A stretch of 64,000 nt of DNA, taken from Methanonatronarchaeum sp. AMET-Sl (GTDB lineage Archaea > Halobacteriota > Methanonatronarchaeia > Methanonatronarchaeales > Methanonatronarchaeaceae). The stretch is from assembly GCF_029854155.1 (NCBI RefSeq), contig NZ_CP122958.1:792001-856000 (forward strand), in the 5' to 3' direction. A model generated the notes under the pieces. The model searched no databases. It was not told the origin of the DNA and was given only the letters and a program-made list of their open reading frames with translations. Shown here in pieces: positions 45,658 through 61,965 of the stretch (positions within the stretch are counted from its first letter, which is position 1; each line of letters starts with the position of its first letter). The position numbers and the translations under genes are program-made.

Positions 45658-45777
45658 TTTAGATGTAGATAGGTAGAAGTCTCCTCTCCGTTCAGGTAGG
45701 TGAAAAGTCAATGAGTCCAGAACCTTCTGAAACGCTGAAGGAAGCCCAACGCCATCAGGCGTTTGGGAGGATGTCAC
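45658..45777 (+). mobile_element. 120-bp non-autonomous IS605 derivative (MITE) with intact ends
   Basis: The left 45 bases match the left end of the IS at 23981 (AGAAGTCTCCTCTCCGTTCAGG shared). The right 76 bases (45702-45777) match its right end with three differences. All coding sequence is gone. The subterminal hairpin CCCAACGCC/GGCGTTTGGG pairs better here than in the full IS. The tip supplies the stop codon (TGA, 45774-45776) of the convergent arsP gene. It could be moved in trans by TnpA and still encode a guide RNA end. Confidence 0.82.
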
Positions 45778-46685
45778 ATGTAGAGTATGTTGAATATTAT
45801 TCCGGTTGTCATTCCGACGAAAACGATTGTTCCGATGTAGACTGTTAGTAGTGTTTTGTCGAAGAGTTTGCTTAACATTATTACGTTTGGTATGCTGACG
45901 CCGGCACCACCTATTACGAATGCTAGTACGGTTCCTATTGGTATTCCACTGTCTGCTAGGGCGGCTGCGATTGGTAGCATTCCTTCCATGCTGATGTAGA
46001 CTGGTGCTCCTAATACGACTGCTAGTGGTACGGCTAGTGGGTTTTCTGTTCCTAGAAATAGGTCTAGTATGTTTTCTGGAACTATTCCATGTATTAATGC
46101 TCCTATAATCATTCCGATTAGTAGGTATGGGAACATGTCCCAAAAGAATGATAGTGAGCCGGTTAAGGCGTTTTTTATGTTTTGGCTGTGTTTTGGGTTG
46201 GTTGTGGTGTTGCATTTGTTGGTTTTTATTCTAACGTCTTTTACGTGTTTTTCTAAATTCATTCTTCCAACTATTAGGCTTCCAGTTATTGCTAGGGTGA
46301 AGGTGGTTATTACGTAGAGGATTGTGATGTTTAGTCCGAATAGGCCGAGTAGTAGTATTATGGCGATCCAGTTGACTAGTGGGCTGGATAGTAGGAATGC
46401 GAATGATAGGCCGAGGGGGGCGCCTGCTTGTAGTAGGCCTGCTAGTATTGGTATTGTTGAGCATGAGCAGAATGGGGTTATAGATCCGAAGAATGCTGCT
46501 ATGAAGTTTCCTGTTCCTTCGTCTCGTTTTTTTAGTGATTTTTCGACTCTTTCGGGTGAGAGGTATTCTCTTATTAGGCCTACGAGGAATGATGCGATTA
46601 TGAATAGGGGTATTAGGATTATGGAGAGTTGTATGAAGTATTCTCCGGTTGCTATCAAGCTGTTTTGTATTTCTGTTGGAATCAT
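45774..46685 (-). CDS. arsP: ArsP-like permease (DUF318/COG0701)
   Basis: The 303-aa product has about eight helices and the family core [24 protein letters not shown] (its FCSCS cysteines), [15 protein letters not shown] and a second-half repeat [18 protein letters not shown]. ArsP proteins export organoarsenicals, and other members move other metal(loid)s. Gene order acr3, 40-aa CC protein, arsP supports an arsenic role. The C-terminus LYM-stop ends in the MITE tip. Confidence 0.78.
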   Translation of the reverse strand: MIPTEIQNSLIATGEYFIQLSIILIPLFIIASFLVGLIREYLSPERVEKSLKKRDEGTGNFIAAFFGSITPFCSCSTIPILAGLLQAGAPLGLSFAFLLSSPLVNWIAIILLLGLFGLNITILYVITTFTLAITGSLIVGRMNLEKHVKDVRIKTNKCNTTTNPKHSQNIKNALTGSLSFFWDMFPYLLIGMIIGALIHGIVPENILDLFLGTENPLAVPLAVVLGAPVYISMEGMLPIAAALADSGIPIGTVLAFVIGGAGVSIPNVIMLSKLFDKTLLTVYIGTIVFVGMTTGIIFNILYM

Positions 46686-46810
46686 GGTTTTTCTTTTTTT
46701 TGTTTAGGGTTTTTTTCTAAGTTATAACATCTGTAGGTGTGTGCAGAACTGCATAAACACTTTTGTTTTATATGGTTTACCTGTGGTTTGATTGGAATTA
46801 AAAAAAATAG

Positions 46811-46834
46811 TTAAGGGGTTTTTAAATCCCTTAA
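46811..46834 (-). terminator. Hairpin after the small arsenic-module gene
   Basis: TTAAGGG (46811-46817) and CCCTTAA (46828-46834) pair with a 10-nt loop, just past the stop of the 40-aa gene at 46842. It separates the acr3 part from arsP. Confidence 0.5.
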
Positions 46835-46841
46835 ATAAGGT

Positions 46842-46964
46842 TTAGTTTTCTTTGTCTTTTTTTTCTTCGATTTCGATGTTACAGCATTGTTTATCGTTTT
46901 TCTTCATTGTTTTTTTGACTTTTTTAATCATTTTTTCAAGTTTTCCATCTTTTTCTTCTTCCAT
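46842..46964 (-). CDS. 40-aa Cys-Cys protein in the arsenic module
   Basis: The product is very short and charged: an amphipathic Lys/Glu helix and then KQCCNIEIEE with a CC pair. Similar tiny CC proteins occur beside archaeal arsenite and thioredoxin-like permease genes; a metal(loid)-binding chaperone role is inferred. ATG 46964 has a GGAAGTGA site. The gene lies 25 bases after acr3 in the same direction and is followed by a hairpin. It is too short for usual gene callers. Confidence 0.65.
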   Translation of the reverse strand: MEEEKDGKLEKMIKKVKKTMKKNDKQCCNIEIEEKKDKEN

Positions 46965-46989
46965 TTTAAGTCACTTCCTGTTTGTGTTT

Positions 46990-48051
46990 TTATTCTGGAA
47001 CTGCTTTTGTGCTTGGGAACCAGTCTTTTGTTTTAAGTGCGATCTGTACTATTATTACCATTATCGGTATCTCTATGAGTAGGCCGACAACTGCTGCGAG
47101 TGTTGCTGCGTGGTCTATGCCGAATAATGTTATTGCCATTGCGATTGCGACTTCGAAGTGGTTGCTTGCTCCGATTATGGCTGTTGGTGCGGCGTCGTCA
47201 TAATCTAGGTTTATTTTCTTTGATCCGGCATATCCGATTCCGAACATCAGCATTATTTGAATTATTAATGGTATTAATACTAGTAAGACGATTTCGGGGT
47301 TTCCAAGTATTAGGCCTGATTGTGGAGCGATTATGACTATCGTTGTTAGTAGTAATGCGCCCATTGCGATGTAGTGGAGGTTTTCTGTGAAGGATATGAA
47401 CCATTCTTCTCCTTTTTTGTTTAGTAGATACCATCTTGTTAGGTATCCGGCAAGTAGTGGTAGGGCTACGTATATTGCGACTCCGAATGCTACTTGTTCC
47501 CATGGTACTATTATGTCTTCAAGGCCGAGTAGTAATATTGCTAGGGGTGCGTATAGTACTACCATTGTTAGGGAGTTTATGGCTGTCATCACCAGTGCGT
47601 GACCCATGTTTGCTCGGGCTATATATGTCCATACTAGGACCATGGCTGTGCATGGAGCGACTCCAAGCAGGATCATTCCGGCCATTAGTTCACGTCCGAG
47701 TTCTACGCCTATGAAGGGGGACCAGATCACCATCATGAAAAGCCATGCTATGCCGTACATCATGAATGGTTTTATTGCCCAGTTTAGGAATAAGGTGGCT
47801 GATATGGGTTTCCAAGCTTTTCCTGCTTCAATGATTCTGTTGAAGTCTATTTGAACCATTATTGGGTAGATCATGAAGAAAAGAACTACCGCTATCGGTA
47901 TTGATACGCCTGCATACTCAACTTCTTCGAACCATGCTGTTATTTCTGGGAATAACTGGCCGATCAATAGTCCTGCGATTATACAGAGACCTATCCAGAC
48001 TGTTAGGTATCTTTCGAAGAAGCCTAAGTCATGTTCTTTATGTTGTGACAT
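46990..48051 (-). CDS. acr3: Arsenite efflux transporter ACR3
   Basis: The 353-aa product has ten helices of the BASS fold. The family hallmarks are [20 protein letters not shown] (with the transport Cys) and [24 protein letters not shown]. It exports arsenite with the proton gradient. A TATA-like box lies at 48127-48136 on the minus strand. No arsR or arsenate reductase is seen in the window. Confidence 0.93.
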   Translation of the reverse strand: MSQHKEHDLGFFERYLTVWIGLCIIAGLLIGQLFPEITAWFEEVEYAGVSIPIAVVLFFMIYPIMVQIDFNRIIEAGKAWKPISATLFLNWAIKPFMMYGIAWLFMMVIWSPFIGVELGRELMAGMILLGVAPCTAMVLVWTYIARANMGHALVMTAINSLTMVVLYAPLAILLLGLEDIIVPWEQVAFGVAIYVALPLLAGYLTRWYLLNKKGEEWFISFTENLHYIAMGALLLTTIVIIAPQSGLILGNPEIVLLVLIPLIIQIMLMFGIGYAGSKKINLDYDDAAPTAIIGASNHFEVAIAMAITLFGIDHAATLAAVVGLLIEIPIMVIIVQIALKTKDWFPSTKAVPE

Positions 48052-48379
48052 TTGGACACCATTTTTTTGGTTTTATTTGAACAACCCTTTGTTGCAAATG
48101 TTTACACAGTTGCAGTTTTTTTTGGAATTTATAAAACATAAGTCTTTTCCCCAAAAAACACAGGAAACACAAAAAAACTATTATAATTAATTTGATTATC
48201 TAAAGTTGGTATAAATAAAAAGGCTATACAACTCATTCACATAACCAAAACTATAGAAATTAAAATTAAAAAGATAGGGCCGTTTGATAAGATATTTAGA
48301 CTCTATAGATATTCTAAAAAAAAGTGTTTATCTGGATTTGTTAGTTTTTTTAAACTTTTTTATTTGTTTTTGGTTTATG
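48052..48379. other. Gap with the acr3 promoter and terminator of neighbours
   Basis: It holds the acr3 promoter (TATA-like 48127-48136) and, between it and the gene, a TGCA-rich element (48090-48118; GTTGCAAATGTTTACACAGTTGCA). A partly similar string (TGTTTATGCAGTTCTGCA on the minus strand) lies before arsP. The remainder is AT-rich and without genes. Confidence 0.4.
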
Positions 48380-49141
48380 TTATTTTAGGTTGTTTTTGAA
48401 TCTACTGTAGTTTTCAGATAATAGTTTTTGGCAATCTGGTGTTTTTGTTTCATCTATATCCAGCTCGAATATTTCTGAAAATTCTTTGACTTTTTTATCG
48501 AAATTACTTGTTTTGTTGATTTCTGTGTCTATTTTAAGGACTTTATTATATCCAGCGTTTTCAAAGACTTTTTTTGCAAGTTCAATGTTGTCAAGACTCC
48601 TAACCAATCTACATTTTATGAACATGTCTCTCCAGTTATCTGCCCACTTAGGAGTTAAGAAGAAAGTTGCTGGGTCTTTTTTTATATACTCCATGTATTT
48701 ATCGGTTCCACCTAAAGCCAGTGAGATGCAGTCGTCCACTGTACCAGTGGAATCTTTTAAGATATCTACGTTACCATCGATTGTTTTCTCAATTTCCTCG
48801 ATTTCTTGTAGTGCGTTGCCACATAATCCATAGAAAAGGAATACGTCATCAATAGAGCTTGATAGAGTATCAACCCAGTTTTTAACTTCTTTTTTAAGTT
48901 CATCAGGTTCTTCATGTAAAGCCATAGACATCATTACTACAACGACCTCTCCTTCTTTAACTCCTATTGGTAATGAACTAGGGTTTAACTCCTTAACTTC
49001 CATCTCAAGTTTATCTATTATGCTGTTACCAGCGTCATCAAGAATTATAAAAACCTTTTCAACATCACCGTCTTTGTTTAGTAAATAAGCTAATTCATCT
49101 TCAAGCAATTCACAACAAACCACTCCATATGGAACTTTCAT
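48380..49141 (-). CDS. DUF1638 family protein
   Basis: The 253-aa product resembles DUF1638, found in methanogens near corrinoid methyltransferase systems. It has VPYGVVCCELLEDEL, FLFYGLCGNAL, LALGGTDKYMEYIKKDPATFFLTPKW and conserved Cys residues that suggest a metal or corrinoid-linked role. The function is unknown. I prefer ATG 49141; the longer frame from 49159 has no conserved sequence. Confidence 0.75.
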   Translation of the reverse strand: MKVPYGVVCCELLEDELAYLLNKDGDVEKVFIILDDAGNSIIDKLEMEVKELNPSSLPIGVKEGEVVVVMMSMALHEEPDELKKEVKNWVDTLSSSIDDVFLFYGLCGNALQEIEEIEKTIDGNVDILKDSTGTVDDCISLALGGTDKYMEYIKKDPATFFLTPKWADNWRDMFIKCRLVRSLDNIELAKKVFENAGYNKVLKIDTEINKTSNFDKKVKEFSEIFELDIDETKTPDCQKLLSENYSRFKNNLK

Positions 49142-49231
49142 AAAAAACACCAAACCCAATTAACATTTAGTCTATCTTTAAAAAATGGGTTCTAAAAAAC
49201 CATTTATATTGAATAGATGGGACATTCTATT

Positions 49232-50296
49232 TTATTCTTCCTTTTTTTGTTTTTTCCAGATTAGGTAGGTACCGATTATGAGTGGTAGCAATATTAATGC
49301 TATCAGTATTGCTTGTATTGGACCTACTGCTGCACCCCACGTATGTGGGCCCTCAACTGGTAAACCACCTCGTGTTACAAATGTTGTGAATATTATGGCT
49401 ATAAAAGTGATTATTATGAAGATCTGGCTTAAGTATTTGTATTCTCCTTTTTTATTGTTTAGCCATAACATATGTAACAACGCGGTTGATGTCAACCAGG
49501 GGAGTAGTGAAGCGCTTTCAACTGGGTCCCAAGCCCAATACCCACCCCATCCAAGTGTCAAGTATGCCCAGTAGGCACCGATAGCGATTCCAAGTGTTAA
49601 GAACAACCATCCTAATCTAGACCAAACCAAAGTTGTTTTATTCCATTTCTTTGTTTCATTCAATCCATAACTTATTGTTATAGCTAGTGGTATTGTGAAG
49701 AATGCATATCCAAGGAAGATGATTGGTGGATGGATCGCCATCCATGGGTTTAGTAATATTGGGCTCATTGCAAATCCTTGTGATAGGCCATTAAACTCCT
49801 CTGTTGGAATGCCGTTGTATAGTTGTGGTATCATCTCTTCTGTTGTTTGGAAGGGACTTTCTATCAATAGTATTAATAAAAAACCAATCGTTATCAAGCT
49901 TGCAGTTGCTCTTATTATGTCTTGATTATCTTGTGAAAACCTTTTTTTCTGGAAAATTTCGAATGTAATAATCGATATCGCGATTATTGTGGTCCAGAAA
50001 TAAATTGAACCGCTTTCACCAGCCCATATGGTTGAAACAGCGTAGTACCAAGGATAATTAGGATCTCCATATGCATATGAATAGAATATTTCAGGGTTTG
50101 CAGTGACACAGTAATATGAAAAAAGAATAAAAGACGTTAATAGAACTATGAGTGAAGTTATATTGAGTTTACCAACCAGGTATCTATATTGACTAGTTTT
50201 AGTATAGTTTCTGATAGAAATCGATAAGACCCCTAACAAACCGATTAATGTAATTAAAATCAATAGATTCCCTGGCTGTATCAAACTTCCATTCAT
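49232..50296 (-). CDS. ccmF: Cytochrome c biogenesis protein CcmF, N-terminal half
   Basis: The product (about 354 aa) has around ten helices. It carries the heme-handling WWD-type signature WGGYWAWDPVESASLLPWL (about 245-263), GEGS-like AGESGSIYFWT, and MAIHPPIIFLGYAFFTIP with a heme-ligand His. This is the catalytic half of the cytochrome c heme lyase CcmF. The C-terminal half lies 4.8 kb away at 43532, beyond mgtE, arsP, acr3 and DUF1638. The start is ATG 50296 behind AGGAAA; an upstream extension is less likely. Confidence 0.85.
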   Translation of the reverse strand: MNGSLIQPGNLLILITLIGLLGVLSISIRNYTKTSQYRYLVGKLNITSLIVLLTSFILFSYYCVTANPEIFYSYAYGDPNYPWYYAVSTIWAGESGSIYFWTTIIAISIITFEIFQKKRFSQDNQDIIRATASLITIGFLLILLIESPFQTTEEMIPQLYNGIPTEEFNGLSQGFAMSPILLNPWMAIHPPIIFLGYAFFTIPLAITISYGLNETKKWNKTTLVWSRLGWLFLTLGIAIGAYWAYLTLGWGGYWAWDPVESASLLPWLTSTALLHMLWLNNKKGEYKYLSQIFIIITFIAIIFTTFVTRGGLPVEGPHTWGAAVGPIQAILIALILLPLIIGTYLIWKKQKKEE

Positions 50297-51869
<1,573 letters not shown>

Positions 51870-51886
51870 AAAAGGAGCGAATTTGT

Positions 51887-53596
51887 ATGTTCAGAGAATT
51901 TAAGAAAGAAGTAGAAAAATCACTGAAAGAAACCCTACAAAAAACAGGAATACAAAATAAATTAGACCAGGATAACATTGACGAACCAATCGACTGCAAG
52001 ATAGAAGAACCTCGAGAGATAGCCGACCTCGCATCAACACTACCCTTCTCACTCGCATCAAAACTAGGTAAGAACCCAACTCAAATCGGCCGGGAAATAA
52101 CAAACGAAATAGATCCAACCGAATATCGATATATAAAGAAAGTTGAATTCTCAAAACCAGGATATATAAACTTCTATTATGACAACTCAGAACTAACCAA
52201 CGTCGTAAAAACCGTGTTAAAACAAAAAAATAAGTATGGCTCGATAGATAGAGATGGAGAAAAAATTGTCTTGGAACACACAAGCGCAAATCCAACCGGC
52301 CCCCTGCATATCGGTCATTTAAGAAACGCGGTAATAGGAGACACATTAACCCGCATATTAAGAACCAGTGGCCATGAAGTCACCACACAGTATTACGTCA
52401 ACGATATAGGACGGCAGATGGCGATCCTCTTGAGAGGCGTTAGGAAATATGGATTGAATGAAGACTTAAAACCTGACGTTGCTGTTGGAGAAACATACAC
52501 AAAAACAAACCAAAACATGGATAGCGAAGACGAAAGAGAGATAGAGCAATTGATGAAGTTATTCGAACAAAACGACGAAGAAACATATAACGAATTAACC
52601 AAAACCGTTGAATACTGTCTAAATGGAATAAAAAAAACACTAAACAACATTGGAATTTCACATGATGAATACATAAGAGAATCCAAATTCATTAAAAACG
52701 GATTAGTAAACCAAGTTTTACAGGAACTACGTGAACACGCAGTAAAAGACGGAGCACTCAAAATAGAGTTCAACGATATGGATAAAGACCTAATACTATT
52801 AAGAGAAAACGGAACATCAGTATATGCCTTAAGAGACATCGCTTACCACAAATGGAAATCAAAAAAAGGCAAGGTACTTAACGTACTTGGATCCGACCAC
52901 AAACTCTATATAAACCAACTATCAAAAACCCTTAATTATATCAACATCGATAAACCCGAATCCATAGTTTTCGAGTTCGTATCCCTCCCAGAAGGCAAGA
53001 TGTCCACAAGAGAAGGAGAATACATATCAATAGACCAACTTCAAGACAAATTGATTGAAAAAGCAATACAAGAAGTCAGTGAAAGAAGACCCGAAAAACC
53101 CACAGAATGGCATAAAAAAATAGCTAACGAGGTAGCTAAAGCCGCAATCAGATTCGAATTCATACAGGTAGCTCCAGAAAAACCAATAACATTCAACTTA
53201 GATAGAGCAGTTAGTTTCAACGAAAGAGGAGCACCCTTCCTACAATACGCACACGCAAGAGCAACAAGCATACTACGTAAAGCTAGAGATAAAGAACCTC
53301 AAAACAAAGAAATATCCCTACAAGAAGTTCAAGAAAACCAAGAAACCCAAAAACTACTTAAAACAATCTCAAGATTTTCATACGAAATAGATAAAGCAGC
53401 CAAAGAAAGAAAAACCCATAGATTCAGTGAATACACATTAAATCTAGCATCAGACTTCAACCAGTTCTATAGAGACGTCCCCGTAATCGGAGCAGGAGAA
53501 AAAACAAAATCAAGACTCGCAATCGTCAAAGCAACCCAAATAACACTAAAAAACGCTATAAACATACTTGGTTTCCACGCACCCAAAGAAATGTAA
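51887..53596 (+). CDS. argS: Arginyl-tRNA synthetase
   Basis: The 569-aa class I synthetase has the HIGH motif as NPTGPLHIGHLRNAVIGD (about 134-151), the catalytic insert and LPEGKMSTREGEYI in place of KMSKS, and the anticodon-binding DALR domain (about 440-569; FSYEIDKAAKER). It follows prf1 by 17 bases with AAAGGAG ahead. A T-run follows the stop. Confidence 0.95.
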   Translation: MFREFKKEVEKSLKETLQKTGIQNKLDQDNIDEPIDCKIEEPREIADLASTLPFSLASKLGKNPTQIGREITNEIDPTEYRYIKKVEFSKPGYINFYYDNSELTNVVKTVLKQKNKYGSIDRDGEKIVLEHTSANPTGPLHIGHLRNAVIGDTLTRILRTSGHEVTTQYYVNDIGRQMAILLRGVRKYGLNEDLKPDVAVGETYTKTNQNMDSEDEREIEQLMKLFEQNDEETYNELTKTVEYCLNGIKKTLNNIGISHDEYIRESKFIKNGLVNQVLQELREHAVKDGALKIEFNDMDKDLILLRENGTSVYALRDIAYHKWKSKKGKVLNVLGSDHKLYINQLSKTLNYINIDKPESIVFEFVSLPEGKMSTREGEYISIDQLQDKLIEKAIQEVSERRPEKPTEWHKKIANEVAKAAIRFEFIQVAPEKPITFNLDRAVSFNERGAPFLQYAHARATSILRKARDKEPQNKEISLQEVQENQETQKLLKTISRFSYEIDKAAKERKTHRFSEYTLNLASDFNQFYRDVPVIGAGEKTKSRLAIVKATQITLKNAINILGFHAPKEM

Positions 53597-53699
53597 AAAA
53601 CACCCAAACCAACACCAAACCCTCCTAAACTTTTTTTTGTCTTAAATCAAGCTTTAAACCAATCAGAGAGGGGTGAGGGAGTTGTGTGTTAGTATATTT

Positions 53700-53749
53700 C
53701 ACAGCGGTACAAAGGTGGAACCCCACCTCTCTAGCGGTGGCTAGCTTAC
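53700..53749 (+). mobile_element. Solo right end of a second IS605/TnpB family (copy 2)
   Basis: It parallels 27556-27604: CACAGCGGT...CCACCTCT..AGCGGTG. The stem AGGTGG/CCACCT is perfect here. Its right edge (GCTTAC) lies at the stop codon (53746-53748) of the convergent membrane-protein gene. No transposase remains. Confidence 0.5.
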
Positions 53750-54939
53750 TTCATTAACATCCATTTCTGTTTATAAGGTTCAAGATATCTTTGACCTATA
53801 TATGCTGCTATTGTAGCTCCAATCATGTTCCAAAACATGTCTGCTACTGTATCTCTCAAGCCATACTGCATGTTTGTTCCGAGTATTTGATCAAACATAA
53901 ACTCAAGTATCTCCCATATAACTCCAGTAGCCATAATAACCATTAGCAAAAATATCCAGGTATATCTTCCTGGAATGCGTATTGAAGTTGAGTATAGGTC
54001 TATCGAAAACAACACAACAGTACCTATAACTGCTATTAAGAAACTTGAAAATGTATGGGTGAGGTTGTCCCACCACCATAAATTGTCATAAAAACCAAGA
54101 AACCCACCAACAACGTGTAAGGAGAGTGCAAGAACTATAAGGAAGTTGAGTAGGGGAGGGAGGTAGATACCTAGATTTTTTGTCAATATCACGGGAAGTT
54201 GGGTGATGCCTAAAGCTATTAAAGCAGAAAATGTCCATCTAACATTTGCAGTGTAAATACCTCCCAAAAAGAATATAACTAATATAGTTTGGAGGAGTCG
54301 GGAAGCAAATGGAGCCCAAAAACCGGCTTTTTCACCAAAACCATTTTTTAATAGTTTTGAGGCCCACATTATAACTCCGTTTATAGATGTTTTTTCTGGA
54401 GAACCAATCCCTGGAACCTCGAGATCTTTTTTATCGATATAATATTTCAATAAAAAACCAATTAACACTCCGCCTATAGTTATTCCGATTAAATCCACCA
54501 TAAGATCGGTATTACTCTCCAAAAACAATGTACCTAAAAAGATATCACTACCTTTAGCCAATAAACTCAATAAACCTCCAGTAGCCAATGCAAATATAAC
54601 AACAAATACAATACCAAAAGGCTTGTTGAACTTGAGTGTTGTTTTTCGATGAAGATAGATCATTGTTAAAAAACCGATTAAAGGCACGACTCCAACAAAA
54701 CCTATGTTTATACCTAAAAAAACAGTTTCAAGTGATTTAGAAGCCCCAGAAATACCTAAAAACCAGAAAAACAAAAATAAGATAAATATTTCCCAATAAA
54801 AACGTTGAGAAACTTTATACAAAAAATAAAATAAACTAAACCCTATAAAGCCAATTAAAAACCAGAACAAAGATGATAGATAAAGCTCTGAACCCACTTC
54901 AAAAATGGAGATAAACAATAATAAATCAATAGACATCAT
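53746..54939 (-). CDS. Multi-spanning membrane protein, C-terminal DUF2238-like
   Basis: The product (about 397 aa) has roughly eleven helices. The C-terminal third has WWWDNLTHTFSSFLIA, GVIWEILEFMFDQ and GLRDTVADMFWNMIGA, resembling the YjdF/DUF2238 family with its conserved D-H and E-x-x-E/D residues. The function is unknown. The start is uncertain: ATG 54939 or 54936 lies after a GGAGAG-ACAA-CTCTCC hairpin, or translation begins at TTG 54960. Its stop lies in the solo right end at 53700. Confidence 0.65.
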   Translation of the reverse strand: MMSIDLLLFISIFEVGSELYLSSLFWFLIGFIGFSLFYFLYKVSQRFYWEIFILFLFFWFLGISGASKSLETVFLGINIGFVGVVPLIGFLTMIYLHRKTTLKFNKPFGIVFVVIFALATGGLLSLLAKGSDIFLGTLFLESNTDLMVDLIGITIGGVLIGFLLKYYIDKKDLEVPGIGSPEKTSINGVIMWASKLLKNGFGEKAGFWAPFASRLLQTILVIFFLGGIYTANVRWTFSALIALGITQLPVILTKNLGIYLPPLLNFLIVLALSLHVVGGFLGFYDNLWWWDNLTHTFSSFLIAVIGTVVLFSIDLYSTSIRIPGRYTWIFLLMVIMATGVIWEILEFMFDQILGTNMQYGLRDTVADMFWNMIGATIAAYIGQRYLEPYKQKWMLMK

Positions 54940-55080
54940 CCTGGAGAGTTGTCTCTCCAAATAAGTATTTTTTACTCACTATAAAGTAAAAGATATAGAA
55001 AAAAATCAGATCTAGTTTTGTTGCTTGATTCTTTTTAATAAAAAAAGGGGTTGGTGGATGGTTTAGAGCCATCCATTTTT

Positions 55081-55536
55081 TTATTTGTCTAGTTTTTTTA
55101 GTTGGCCTGGTGTTTTATCGCCGTTTACTATTAGGTTGGAGTCGTATTTGTCGAATGCTGATAGTGTTATAAATTCTTCTGTCATCTCGATTGCGTCTAC
55201 TGGGCATATATCTGCGCATTGTTGGCAGAATGTACATCTGGCTGTGTAGAATGTTATTTTTTCTTCACCTTCTTCTTCGTGAACCTGCATTGCTTGGGTT
55301 GGACAGACGTTTAGGCATTGGTAACAATTGACGCATGTTTCTTCGTCGTATTTTAGTTTTCCTCTGAAATCTGGTGGTATCTCTATGGGTGGGTTGAGTT
55401 CTATCTCTCCTTTATCCAGTAACTGTAGTACTTGGAGGATTGAGTCGGGGGCGTATCTTGCTGGGAATAGGTTGGTTGTATGTTTCTTGAATACTTGTTT
55501 GCTTATTTTTCTCATTATTTTGCTCATTTTAGGCAC
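55081..55536 (-). CDS. mbhN: Mbh hydrogenase ferredoxin-type subunit (MbhN)
   Basis: The 151-aa product has two [4Fe-4S] motifs (CVNCYQCLNVCP and CTFCQQCADICP, about 68-115). They pass electrons from ferredoxin to the hydrogenase, like complex I NuoI. It is the last gene of the 14-gene operon and overlaps the mbhM stop. Confidence 0.88.
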   Translation of the reverse strand: MPKMSKIMRKISKQVFKKHTTNLFPARYAPDSILQVLQLLDKGEIELNPPIEIPPDFRGKLKYDEETCVNCYQCLNVCPTQAMQVHEEEGEEKITFYTARCTFCQQCADICPVDAIEMTEEFITLSAFDKYDSNLIVNGDKTPGQLKKLDK

Positions 55537-56498
55537 CTATCATTACGAGTATTAGGCCGAGTAAGGCTAGTGTTGATACTAGGCCGATGAAGTTTCTGCT
55601 TAACTGATCGATTTTTATTCTTGCGAAAGCTGTTCTTACGAATGTGACTATGATTGCCATTAGTACCAGTACTTTTATTAAGAAGAACACGAAGTCGATT
55701 GCTATTGCTATGGCTCCAGTTAATCCAAGTATTGGTGATAGGTTCCATGGGAAGAATATCGCTACGAGTAATGCTATTATGGCTACAGTTTTAACTCCGT
55801 CTGCTATGTAGAATAATGCGAGGTTTCTTCCTGAGTATTCTGATAATGTACCGCCGGAGATCTCTGTTTTTGCTTTTGATATGTCGAATGGGATTTTGGC
55901 TAGTTTTGCTGGTGATACCACTATCATGACTGTTAATAGTAGTATTAATCCGATGAATCCTATTGGGCCTACGAGGCTCCATATGTTTGCATCTGCTATT
56001 GTTGCTAGTGAGAAAGCTGTTTCTCCACCTACTATGTATGCTATTGTGGCTACGACTATTGCTAGAGGTAGTTCATATGACATCATTACTGTTATTTCTC
56101 TCTGTGATCCGAGTGAGGCGAAGGGTGCGCCTGATGCGAATCCACCTATTGACATTGCTAGTGGTGGTGCTGCGAGTAGGTATACAACGATTATTATGTC
56201 GCCGTATCCTTCGAGTATTGGGTTCATTGACCCTATTGGTATGTATAGGACTGCGAGTATTGCTGCCGCCATTGCTATGAATGGGACTGAGTTGAATATC
56301 CAGCCGACTGCGTTTTCTGGTACAAGGTTTTTCTTTGTTAGTAATTTACGTACGTCGTAGAATGGTTGGATTATTGGGGGGCCTTCTCTCCACTGCATCC
56401 TAGCGCTTATTTTTCGGTCTATACCGTGGTAGAGTAGGCCTAGGAATATGAAGGCGAGTGTTATTAGGGGGACTCCTATTAGTAAACGGATTAGTAGG

Positions 56499-56506
<8 letters not shown>
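55529..56506 (-). CDS. mbhM: Mbh membrane subunit MbhM (NuoH-like)
   Basis: The 325-aa product has about eight helices and the NuoH-type cytoplasmic loop MQWREGPPIIQPFYDVRKLLTKK with GGFASGAPFASLGSQREI and KIPFDISKAKTEISGGTLSEYSG. It links the hydrogenase arm to the membrane. It overlaps mbhL by eight bases. Confidence 0.93.
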
Positions 56507-61716
<5,210 letters not shown>

Positions 61717-61729
<13 letters not shown>

Positions 61730-61965
61730 CTCTCGGTTTTCTTTATTGCCAGTATGAATATGGCTGTAGTTAGTCCTGCTCCTATGGCTGCTTCAGCCAT
61801 CGCTACGTCTGGGGCTTGAAGCATGTAGAACTCCAGTGCCAGTAGGAGGCTCATCGCGGCTAAAGCGATTACTGATGCCAGTATGTCTTCTAGTGTGAGG
61901 GATAGGTATGCTGTTATTATTATTAACGATAAAACGATTAAGTGCATCAGTATTTCAAGCTCCAT
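61717..61965 (-). CDS. mbhD: Mbh subunit MbhD (DUF4040)
   Basis: The product (82 aa from ATG 61965) has three helices with QAPDVAMAEAAIGAGLTTAIFILAI, the DUF4040/MrpA-like core. I prefer ATG 61965, behind GGAGG, to the in-frame start at 61989. It overlaps both mbhC and mbhE. Confidence 0.88.

Noticed and set aside
45774..45777. Original arsP stop codon inside the MITE
   Set aside because: The TGA belongs to the element tip, which is identical at the full IS copy, so the native stop was elsewhere.
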